From assembly GCA_047602185.1 (NCBI GenBank), contig JASGHY010000001.1, forward strand, positions 3,348,001 to 3,412,000: a stretch of DNA of 64,000 bases, in the 5' to 3' direction. Below the pieces are notes generated by a model. It saw only the letters and a list, made by a program, of their open reading frames with translations. It did no database searches and was not told the DNA's origin. Below are positions 57,252 to 64,000 of this stretch, piece by piece. A program made the translations under genes and the position numbers. Origin of the DNA: PMP191F sp047602185 (GTDB lineage: Bacteria > Bacteroidota > Bacteroidia > Chitinophagales > Chitinophagaceae). Numbering within the stretch: position 1 is the stretch's first letter; each line of letters begins with the position of its first letter.

Positions 57252-57320
57252 GGGGTTGTGGTCGTGTTTTGCAATGAAAAAAGCAATTGAGCGTTTTTTT
57301 GCAGGCCTGGGCACAACCCC
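57252..57320. promoter_or_regulatory. Dyad downstream of guaA, role uncertain
   Basis: A 9-bp inverted repeat encloses 51 bases that include a small TTGC/GCAA stem and a seven-base T-run (57294-57300). It may end the guaA transcript or act in the leader of the next gene. It does not match a riboswitch I know. Confidence 0.35.
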
Positions 57321-57383
57321 GGTAGTTTAATACATAAGTTGGTGTTGATTTTGCAGGGAAGAATCATTCAAAATTGTTTGCTG

Positions 57384-58574
57384 ATGAAGCATATCCGGTT
57401 ATCAGTACTCCTGTCTCTTACATTACTCCAGGTGCTTTTTGCACAGGCACAGGATTCTGCAGCAGCCCCCCACGAGGGCCCCTATCGTATTGCAGTTTTT
57501 GCACCTTTGTATCTCGATTCAGCTTTTGACGCAAGCGGTAACTACCGTTACGATAAGACCACCTGGCCCCGGTTTATAAACCCCGGCCTGGAATTCTGGG
57601 AAGGCGCACAGCTTGCCATTGATTCCATGAAAAAAGAAGGATTGCAACTGGATATCCACGTGTACGATACGCGCTCTGCCGCTAGCAAAATAGAAACCGT
57701 AATGGTGAGCGAAGAGATCAAGAACATGAACCTGCTGATTGGTCACGTTTCTTTAAACGAAACAGTACTGCTGGCACACCTTGCAGCCAATCTCAGCATT
57801 CCTTTTATCAATGCCAACCTGCCCAATGATGCCGGCATAACCAATAACCCTGATTTCGTTATTCTCAACTCTACGTTGTCAACACATTGTACAGCCATTT
57901 ACAAATATCTTCAGAAGAACTTCGCACTTTCCAACATCATTATTTTCCGCAAAAAAGGAGTAACTGAAGACCGGTTGCAGGAATATTTTGTGGAAGCCGG
58001 TAAAACAACTACCGGTGTTCCGTTGAAAGTGAAATACGTTACACTGGAAAACAATTTCACCATAAAGCAATTGCAGGCTTATATCGACAGTAATATTACC
58101 AATGTATGTCTTGTCAGTAGCCTGGATGCCGCTTTTGGTCAGGCTATCTGCCAGCAACTGGCTTCAGTGAGCAGCAGCTATGCCAGCACGGTGTTTGGTA
58201 TGCCTACCTGGGATGTTGTCGATTTTGAAAAGCCTGTTTACAAAGGCGTTGAGATCTATTACAGTACTCCCTTTTATGCCGATCCTGCTAACAAACTGGT
58301 GGTTTCCATGCAGGATTATTTCAAAAATGCCATGTTTGCCATTCCTTCCGATATGGTTTACCGGGGATATGAAACGCTTTATCGCTTTGGTCACCTGTTA
58401 AACGATCATGGTAAAAACCTTAGTTCCAGCATTGGCGACAAAAAATACAAAGTATTCAACGACTTCGATATTCAACCTGTTCTGAACAGGAAAACAATGA
58501 CCCTCGATTATTTTGAGAACAAAAAGCTGCATTTTATCCGCAAGATAGATGGTGTGGTGAAAGCGGTCTACTAG
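57384..58574 (+). CDS. Periplasmic-binding-protein-like (type 1 fold) secreted protein
   Basis: From the ATG at 57384 the product is 396 residues with a signal peptide (LSVLLSLTLLQVLFAQAQ). The mature part follows the type 1 periplasmic-binding pattern: RIAVFAPLYLDSAF, FWEGAQLAIDSM, LHLQVYD-like DIHVYDTRS, LLIGHVSLNETVLLAHLAANLSIPFIN, and a C-terminal lobe with PSDMVYRGYETLYRFGHLL. Bacteroidota often carry such domains fused to N-terminal LysM repeats; no LysM is present here. The ligand and partners are unknown and no ABC permease is adjacent. The frame extends upstream to 57339, but that part is not signal-like. Confidence 0.75.
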   Translation: MKHIRLSVLLSLTLLQVLFAQAQDSAAAPHEGPYRIAVFAPLYLDSAFDASGNYRYDKTTWPRFINPGLEFWEGAQLAIDSMKKEGLQLDIHVYDTRSAASKIETVMVSEEIKNMNLLIGHVSLNETVLLAHLAANLSIPFINANLPNDAGITNNPDFVILNSTLSTHCTAIYKYLQKNFALSNIIIFRKKGVTEDRLQEYFVEAGKTTTGVPLKVKYVTLENNFTIKQLQAYIDSNITNVCLVSSLDAAFGQAICQQLASVSSSYASTVFGMPTWDVVDFEKPVYKGVEIYYSTPFYADPANKLVVSMQDYFKNAMFAIPSDMVYRGYETLYRFGHLLNDHGKNLSSSIGDKKYKVFNDFDIQPVLNRKTMTLDYFENKKLHFIRKIDGVVKAVY

Positions 58575-58589
58575 CAGTTTCGGGTTTAA

Positions 58590-58795
58590 GCTTCTCCAAT
58601 CCGGGCTTTCCTTCGAAATTCGATATTCTTTTCCAGCTGGTATTCGCCCGTAGCTTGTATTTGCGTTCGGCGTTAAGCGTTCCGCATATCGTATTTCGTT
58701 TTCCTTGTGCCTTGTTTCCTAAGCCTTGTGCCTTAACTTATAACTTACAACCTATAACTTATAACCTGTATTCGCATTAGGCATGATATTTTAAC
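58590..58795. repeat. Word-mosaic intergenic repeat region
   Basis: This gap between two plus-strand genes holds TTCGAAATTCGATATTC, CGTAGCTTGTATTTGCG, GGCGTTAAGCGTTCCGCAT, CCTTGTGCCTTGTTTCC, CCTTGTGCCTTAACTTATAAC and CAACCTATAACTTATAACC. No gene or clear promoter is visible. Confidence 0.65.
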
Positions 58796-58805
58796 ACAAG
58801 CATCT

Positions 58806-59816
58806 ATGCCACTGATCGAGTTTACCGATAAAGGAATGTTCTGCCGGGCAGGTAATTTTTATATTGATCCCTGGAAACCGGTAGAAAAAGCAGTGATCAC
58901 ACATGCCCACAGCGACCATGCACGTGCAGGTAGCCAATCTTATCTCTGTCACCGCGATACCACTCCCCTGCTACAATTACGACTGGGCGATCATCCTTAT
59001 CAAAGTGTAGAATGGAACGAGGTCATTCATCTTAATGGAGTAAAAGTATCCCTGCATCCTGCAGGCCATATTATAGGCTCATCACAAATACGTGTTGAAC
59101 AAAATGGAGAGGTATGGGTGGTAAGCGGTGATTATAAAACAGAGAACGATGGTATCAGCGGCGCCTTTGAGCCCATAGCCTGCAATACCTTCATTACAGA
59201 ATCAACTTTCGGCTTACCTATCTATAGCTGGAAACCACAGCAACAGATCTTTACTGATATCCGGAACTGGGTCCGTAGCAATGAAATTGCAGGCCGTACT
59301 TCAGTACTGATAGCCTATAGTTTAGGTAAAGCACAGAGAGTACTGAAAGCCATTGAGCCTGTTACTGACCGTATCTTTTTACATGGCGCTATCTGGAATA
59401 CCCACCAGGTATTAACCGCAGCAGGATGGAAATTACCCGCTGTTCAACGGGTAACACCCGAAACTCCTAAAGAACAATACAAAGGAGCTGTTGTAATTGC
59501 TCCTCCTTCAGCAGATGGAACACCCTGGATGAACCGTTTTGCTCCCTATAGCGTAGGGATCTGCAGCGGCTGGATGCAGGTGCGTGGTCACCAGCGCAGG
59601 CGCAATGCAGATGCAGGATTTGCATTAAGTGATCATGCAGACTGGAAAGGTTTGCTGGAAGCAGTAAAAGCAACCGGTGCCGATAAAGTATTTGTAACAC
59701 ATGGTTTCCAGGCAGCCTTTAGTCGTTACCTGAACGAACAGGGCGTTATGGCCGCTGAAGTACAAACTGCCTTTGGAACGGAAGAGGAAGAACCACTTGA
59801 AAATGAATCAACCTGA
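58806..59816 (+). CDS. Ligase-associated DNA exonuclease (metallo-beta-lactamase fold)
   Basis: This 336-residue protein has the metallo-beta-lactamase/beta-CASP signature: HAHSDHAR for the zinc site, SGDYKTENDG, and a C-terminal ALSDHADW and FVTHGFQAAFSRYL. It matches the exonuclease that is regularly found next to an ATP-dependent DNA ligase and is thought to process DNA ends before sealing. The ligase gene follows 107 bp downstream on the same strand, confirming the association. It acts in the cytosol. Confidence 0.92.
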   Translation: MPLIEFTDKGMFCRAGNFYIDPWKPVEKAVITHAHSDHARAGSQSYLCHRDTTPLLQLRLGDHPYQSVEWNEVIHLNGVKVSLHPAGHIIGSSQIRVEQNGEVWVVSGDYKTENDGISGAFEPIACNTFITESTFGLPIYSWKPQQQIFTDIRNWVRSNEIAGRTSVLIAYSLGKAQRVLKAIEPVTDRIFLHGAIWNTHQVLTAAGWKLPAVQRVTPETPKEQYKGAVVIAPPSADGTPWMNRFAPYSVGICSGWMQVRGHQRRRNADAGFALSDHADWKGLLEAVKATGADKVFVTHGFQAAFSRYLNEQGVMAAEVQTAFGTEEEEPLENEST

Positions 59817-59923
59817 GAATGGCATAATGGTTTGATTGCCGGATAGTTTGATGGCCAGGAGTATTTTACAATAGCAGCAAGCTAACAATCAAACAATACA
59901 ACCATATAGCCATCTAATTTATT

Positions 59924-61525
59924 ATGAAATCATTTGCCGCATTAGTAACCCGCTTAAGCATGTCTACCAAAACCAATGACAAGCTCGATGCATTGGTAGA
60001 TTACTTTGCGCATGCAGAAGACAAAGACAAGGTATGGGTAATTGCCTTGTTCAGCGGCAGACGGCCAAAACGTACCGTTAACTCTACCCAATTGCAAACC
60101 TGGTGTGCAGAACTGGTGCAACTGCCCATGTGGTTACTGGAAGAAAGTTATCATACCGTTGGTGATCTTTCAGAAACCATTGCACTGCTGATCCCCGATA
60201 CGTTTTCAGTATCCACTATAGTTAATCGTCCTCTCTATTATTATGCAGAACAATTTATAGCACTTGAAAAAGCCGTTGAAGAAGAGAAAAAAGCATTCAT
60301 CATACAATCCTGGCTCGAACTGAATCATACAGAATGTTTTGTTTTTAATAAACTGCTGTCAGGAACCTTCAGGGTGGGCGTATCACAAAAACTGATGGTG
60401 AATGCACTCGCTAAATCACTGGACACTGATGCAGGTATCATTGCTCACCGCATCAGCGGCAACTGGAACCCCGCTACAACTTCTTTTGAAGACCTGCTGA
60501 GTGCCGAAGCAACTTCCACTGACCATTCAAAGCCCTATCCTTTTTACCTGGCTTACGCGTTGGAAGAAGCTCCTCACCAATTGGGAGAGCCTGCAGAATG
60601 GCAGGCCGAATGGAAATGGGATGGTATCCGTGGACAGGTCATTAAACGCAACGGAACCCTATTTGTATGGAGTCGCGGAGAAGAGCTGATCACTGACAAG
60701 TTCCCGGAATATGAAGCGCTTACAGCAAAGTTGCCCGATGGAGTTGTCATTGATGGTGAAATTCTTCCATTTAAGGATGGACAAGTACTGAACTTTAATG
60801 TTTTGCAAACGCGTATTGGTCGTAAGAACGTTACAAAGAAAAACCTGCAGGAAGCACCTGCCGGTATTTTCGCTTACGACCTGCTTGAATTGAATGGTGA
60901 GGACATCCGCCATCTTTCTCTTACAGAACGCAGGGCCCATCTTGAAAAACTGGTGTTGGATGTTCAGTTGCCCCTCTTACAATTGTCGCCCATTGTATCT
61001 TTTACAGACTGGAATGAACTGATCATTCAGCGTGAACAATCACGCAGCATTAACAGCGAGGGGTTGATGCTAAAAAGAAAAGCATCAGCTTACCAGGTAG
61101 GCAGAAAAAGAGGTGACTGGTGGAAATGGAAAATTGATCCGCTTGTTATTGATGCAGTTATGATCTATGCACAAAAAGGCGCCGGGCGCCGCAGTAACCT
61201 GTACACCGATTATACCTTCGCCGTACAGGATGGAGACAAGTTGGTTTCTTTTACCAAAGCCTACTCCGGCCTCACAGACAAAGAGTTTGCAGAAGTAGAC
61301 GCCTTTGTAAAACGCAATTCACTTGAAAAGTTCGGGCCCGTACGAACCGTAAAACCAGAACTGGTATTTGAAATTGCATTTGAAGGTATTGCAGCCAGTA
61401 ATCGTCACAAATCCGGCGTGGCATTGCGCTTTCCCCGTATCAGTCGCTGGCGCAAAGACAAAAAAGCCAACGAGATCAATACGTTAGATGATCTGAAGAA
61501 GATGCTGGAGATCTACGGGAAATAA
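59924..61525 (+). CDS. ATP-dependent DNA ligase of the ligase-associated repair system
   Basis: This 533-residue protein has an N-terminal DNA-binding domain (about 1-200), then an adenylation domain with the nucleophile Lys231 in KWDG, IDGEIL, GIFAYDLL, EGLMLKRK and WWKWK motifs, and an OB-fold domain (about 405-533). It is the ATP-dependent type named for cisplatin response, found beside the exonuclease upstream. The usual third partner, a Lhr-like helicase, is not downstream here. The 107-bp gap before it carries a dyad of ATGGC...GATTG phrases. Confidence 0.93.
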   Translation: MKSFAALVTRLSMSTKTNDKLDALVDYFAHAEDKDKVWVIALFSGRRPKRTVNSTQLQTWCAELVQLPMWLLEESYHTVGDLSETIALLIPDTFSVSTIVNRPLYYYAEQFIALEKAVEEEKKAFIIQSWLELNHTECFVFNKLLSGTFRVGVSQKLMVNALAKSLDTDAGIIAHRISGNWNPATTSFEDLLSAEATSTDHSKPYPFYLAYALEEAPHQLGEPAEWQAEWKWDGIRGQVIKRNGTLFVWSRGEELITDKFPEYEALTAKLPDGVVIDGEILPFKDGQVLNFNVLQTRIGRKNVTKKNLQEAPAGIFAYDLLELNGEDIRHLSLTERRAHLEKLVLDVQLPLLQLSPIVSFTDWNELIIQREQSRSINSEGLMLKRKASAYQVGRKRGDWWKWKIDPLVIDAVMIYAQKGAGRRSNLYTDYTFAVQDGDKLVSFTKAYSGLTDKEFAEVDAFVKRNSLEKFGPVRTVKPELVFEIAFEGIAASNRHKSGVALRFPRISRWRKDKKANEINTLDDLKKMLEIYGK

Positions 61526-61526
61526 T

Positions 61527-61680
61527 TAATGTGCAAATGTGAAATACAGGTTATACGTTGTAGGTTAAAAACGCTCTATCCGAGCTTTCTGATTAATAAA
61601 GCTTCCGGCCACAATCAGCATTTAACATATAACTTATTACCTATAACCTACAACTATGCCTTAATTTTACAAAGCATCGA
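61527..61680. repeat. Word-type sequence between ligase and cytochrome genes
   Basis: It contains AGGTTATACGTTGTAGGTTA, a TCCGAGCTTTCTG phrase and CATATAACTTATTACCTATAACC, variants of the mosaic vocabulary. No gene is visible. Confidence 0.5.
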
Positions 61681-61692
61681 AACCGGCACACA

Positions 61693-63075
61693 ATGAAAAA
61701 ATGGGGAGTCCTTATCATGATCGTGGTCAGCGGAATGGCCTTCACTACCCTGCTGAATGAACTCAAAGATAATGAGCCGGTTCCCATTCCTCCCAGCAAG
61801 CAACGCATGGATGGTGATATCCAAAAAGGATTGGCCTATCTCACTACAGGCGATTATGTGAAAGGAGGCATCCCCTACAGCATTTTCCTGCTAGGCATTG
61901 GCAAAGACAAAAAGAATTACCTGCAACGCAACGGTAAAAACGAAAAGCTCTCTCACGATTATACAGCAGTTACAGCGCCGAATGGTGAAATACTGGTAGC
62001 TCCCAATTGCCTGCAATGTCATGCACAGGTATTTGATGACCAGTTGTACATCGGCATGGGCAATACAACGATCAACTTTGCAGAAGATGATAAACTGAAC
62101 CTGCGCAATTTGCAACGTGTAGAGTCTGTATTAAAACTGACAGCTCCCCGTAAATATGAGGCTTCCAGGTCGTTCATTGAAATTGCAAAGGCCATCGGCC
62201 CTTACCTTATTACAGAAGTACAGGGCGTAAATGCTGCCGACAGGCTGGCCGCCATATTGGTTGCTCACCGTGACCCTGTTACTTTTAAATGGAATGATAA
62301 TCCCAAACTGGACATTCCGGCCGAAGTGATCCCCACTGATGTACCTGCATGGTGGTTGCTGCGCAAAAAGAATGCGATGTTCTATAACGGCTTTGGCCGC
62401 GGCGATTTTGGCCGCTTCCTCATGGCATCCAACCTGTTGACAGTAAACGACACATCTGAGTCGAGGGAAGTAGATAGCCACATGCCCGATGTACTCGCTT
62501 ATATCTATTCCCTAAAGCCTCCTGCTTATCCCAGTTCCATTGATATACAGTTAGCCAAAGAAGGAGAAAAGGTTTTCCTGGACAATTGCTCCCGGTGTCA
62601 TGGTACCTATGGTGAAAACGAAAGTTATCCCAACCTGCTGATCCCCGAGGCTATTATCCAAACAGATTCCATGCTATACAAAAGCAATTACTCCAATCCC
62701 CAGTTTGTAAACTGGTTCAATAATAGCTGGTTTACCCAGGGTGATCACCCTGCAAAGCTGGAACCTTTTGCCGGATATATAGCTCCCCCGCTGGATGGTA
62801 TCTGGTGTACGGCACCTTACCTGCACAATGGTTCTGTTCCTACACTGGAAGCATTGCTGAACAGTGACCTGCGACCAAGATACTGGTCAAGGGATTTTGA
62901 TAAACCTCAATACGATTACAGATCCATCGGGTGGCAATACACCACCGTTGACCAGCCTAAAAAGAAAATCTACAATACAGACCTCCCCGGCTACAGTAAC
63001 CGCGGTCACTATTTTGGTGACAAACTAACTGATGAAGAAAGAAAAGCGGTGATTGAGTACCTCAAAACGCTTTAA
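61693..63075 (+). CDS. Diheme c-type cytochrome, RoxA/peroxidase-like
   Basis: This 460-residue exported protein has a signal or anchor helix (about 4-22) and two CxxCH haem sites: Cys106-LQ-Cys109-His110 and Cys299-SR-Cys302-His303. The segment around PAWWLLRKKNAMFYNGF and the motif APYLHNGSVPTLEALL are shared with RoxA-type dioxygenases and related diheme proteins. The function could be oxidative cleavage or peroxide reduction; the sequence does not decide. It stands alone after the ligase gene and converges on the T9SS-linked gene. Confidence 0.8.
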   Translation: MKKWGVLIMIVVSGMAFTTLLNELKDNEPVPIPPSKQRMDGDIQKGLAYLTTGDYVKGGIPYSIFLLGIGKDKKNYLQRNGKNEKLSHDYTAVTAPNGEILVAPNCLQCHAQVFDDQLYIGMGNTTINFAEDDKLNLRNLQRVESVLKLTAPRKYEASRSFIEIAKAIGPYLITEVQGVNAADRLAAILVAHRDPVTFKWNDNPKLDIPAEVIPTDVPAWWLLRKKNAMFYNGFGRGDFGRFLMASNLLTVNDTSESREVDSHMPDVLAYIYSLKPPAYPSSIDIQLAKEGEKVFLDNCSRCHGTYGENESYPNLLIPEAIIQTDSMLYKSNYSNPQFVNWFNNSWFTQGDHPAKLEPFAGYIAPPLDGIWCTAPYLHNGSVPTLEALLNSDLRPRYWSRDFDKPQYDYRSIGWQYTTVDQPKKKIYNTDLPGYSNRGHYFGDKLTDEERKAVIEYLKTL

Positions 63076-63080
63076 TCCAG

Positions 63081-63340
63081 CCAAAGGCTAAATGCGGAAC
63101 GCCTAACGCGAATACAGCCCGGAAGTCGGAAGAAGGTTAACAGGTTGAAAAGTTGATAAGGTGACAGGGAAGTACGAAATAAGAAGTATGGGATGGTTTA
63201 TTGTATTTGCTCATGGCTCGTAGCTCGCAGCTTGCCCCTCACGACTGACGATTGACGACTCACGATTGCCAACTGCCAACTTGTATTCCTCGTAGCTCAA
63301 GGCTCGCAGCTGGTAACCGGTATCTGGCATCCGGTATCCT
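63081..63340. repeat. Word-mosaic intergenic region, inverted partner of 54389-54590
   Basis: This convergent gap starts with ATGCGGAACGCCTAACGCG, then a 106-bp block (63141-63246) inverted relative to 54389-54487, then GACTGACGATTGACGACTC, TTGCCAACTGCCAACTTG, CGTAGCTCAAGGCTCGCAGC and a GGTAACCGGTATCTGGCATCC phrase. No gene is visible. Confidence 0.7.
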
Positions 63341-63342
63341 AC

Positions 63343-63372
63343 AAAAAAAGGCCACCCGAAGGCAGCCTCTTT
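63343..63372 (-). terminator. Intrinsic terminator of the T9SS-linked gene
   Basis: AGGCCACC-CGAA-GGCAGCCT forms a hairpin with two mismatches; on the minus strand it ends in TTTTTTT. It lies just past the stop at 63395. Confidence 0.7.
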
Positions 63373-63394
63373 GCTTATTCTTGAATTTTATTGT

Positions 63395-64000
63395 TTATCG
63401 CATCAGGTACATTTTGCCATAGCCATTGGTAAAGTACTTATCAGTATTGTCGTCTTCCGATTTGTATTTATCCATCGACTTACCATTCAGTGTTGTTACT
63501 ACCCTGTAGAGGTAAACACCATTACCCAGTTTTTGTCCATACTGGTCCGTACCATCCCATTTATACTCTGTTATGTTACGTCCTATATGCAAGGGACCTA
63601 ATTCACCTTTGGTAATCTCTTTTACAATTTTACCGGTTACGGTCAATATCTGTATTTTGATATTGCTGGGCACTTCGCTACCTGTAATGGTAAACACAAA
63701 GGCTGTTGAAGTACTGAACGGGTTAGGATAGTTCAGCACATTCGAGATCATCGGTTTGGTAATTACACGGAAGGCGATACGATACTCCAGCTGACCAGCC
63801 TTATTATTACTTCTGTCCTTACCTCTTACTATCAGTTCATATTCATCCTCATCAGGGTTAAACTGTTTGGTAAATGCCGGTCTGAACTCGATGCTCGCTG
63901 TATTGTTAGCACCGCTGGTAGCAGGAATAAAGCGCAATGTATCATTGTCAAAATAATACGTGCGGGTATTACCATCAGGGTATTTAACATCTACAGAACT
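63395..64000 (-). CDS. C-terminal part of a large T9SS-linked secreted protein, possibly PorU2-like
   Basis: The frame is open to the right edge with no start in the window. About 202 residues are seen. They include a FlgD-like Ig domain (LNYPNPFSTSTAFVFTI, YKWDGTDQYGQKLGNGVYLYRV) and end in TNGYGKMYLMR. That ending with a preceding FlgD-type fold is what I recall for PorU/PorU2-type gingipain-family sortases of Bacteroidota, but the catalytic part lies outside the window. It could equally be another large surface protein with the same C-terminal fold. Confidence 0.6.
   Translation of the reverse strand, partial: SSVDVKYPDGNTRTYYFDNDTLRFIPATSGANNTASIEFRPAFTKQFNPDEDEYELIVRGKDRSNNKAGQLEYRIAFRVITKPMISNVLNYPNPFSTSTAFVFTITGSEVPSNIKIQILTVTGKIVKEITKGELGPLHIGRNITEYKWDGTDQYGQKLGNGVYLYRVVTTLNGKSMDKYKSEDDNTDKYFTNGYGKMYLMR

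Noticed and set aside
57226..57338. Possible purine riboswitch near guaA
   Set aside because: The dyad lies after guaA, not before it, and lacks the conserved loops of the purine aptamer.

Overview
The window reads as chromosome of a Bacteroidota bacterium, most likely Chitinophagaceae or a close relative; this is inferred, since I had no database. The signs are two SusC/SusD pairs, type IX secretion sorting domains at both window edges, the Bacteroidota promoter pattern TTTG-N19-TAnnTTTG, a fused E1 alpha-beta dehydrogenase, and an rRNA operon ordered 16S, tRNA-Ile, tRNA-Ala, 23S, 5S. Almost every gene is a normal chromosomal gene. No prophage, plasmid or CRISPR array is visible.

Layout. 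1-3003: the end of a T9SS-secreted protein, then a GT39-like glycosyltransferase and a PAP2 phosphatase on the minus strand. 3116-10125: a tightly packed minus-strand signalling operon, in transcription order REC-PAS-histidine kinase, giant CHASE3-GAF-histidine kinase with three receivers, single receiver, CheR, CheB. 10378-12722: a lipoprotein class A beta-lactamase, a 325-nt candidate non-coding RNA with its own consensus promoter and terminator, and an IS1595-like transposase relic. 13033-20613: housekeeping genes (fused E1 dehydrogenase, FAH hydrolase, pth, rplY, prs, radC, DUF3467 protein). 20754-31718: two SusC/SusD pairs plus a DUF1735-type lipoprotein, with no carbohydrate enzymes. 31867-38803: a helix-hairpin-helix/outer-membrane barrel protein with a small barrel partner, folD, an M14 carboxypeptidase and a MORN/TonB-C protein. 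39195-45060: the rRNA operon with four tandem promoters. 45405-54206: alpha-2-macroglobulin and PBP1C facing away from each other, with a Y1/RAYT transposase between them. 54592-64000: a DUF2807 lipoprotein, guaA, a periplasmic-binding-like protein, the ligase-associated exonuclease/ATP-dependent ligase pair, a diheme cytochrome, and the end of a large T9SS-linked protein, possibly PorU2-like.

The most unusual content is non-coding. Many intergenic gaps, including the transcribed rRNA spacers, are built from one small vocabulary of 8-20 bp phrases in changing order and orientation; two gaps 9 kb apart carry about 100 bp inverted copies at roughly 94% identity. A 105-bp MITE-like element with perfect 16-bp inverted ends, two inner hairpins and exact 8-bp flanking direct repeats sits in one such gap. 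A 43-bp perfect palindrome abuts the RAYT stop codon. Other points are the structured minus-strand ncRNA candidate, an apparently leaderless folD promoter, and a mini-ORF repeating the first codons of one susC. All coordinates come from reading the sequence; family names rest on motif recognition.
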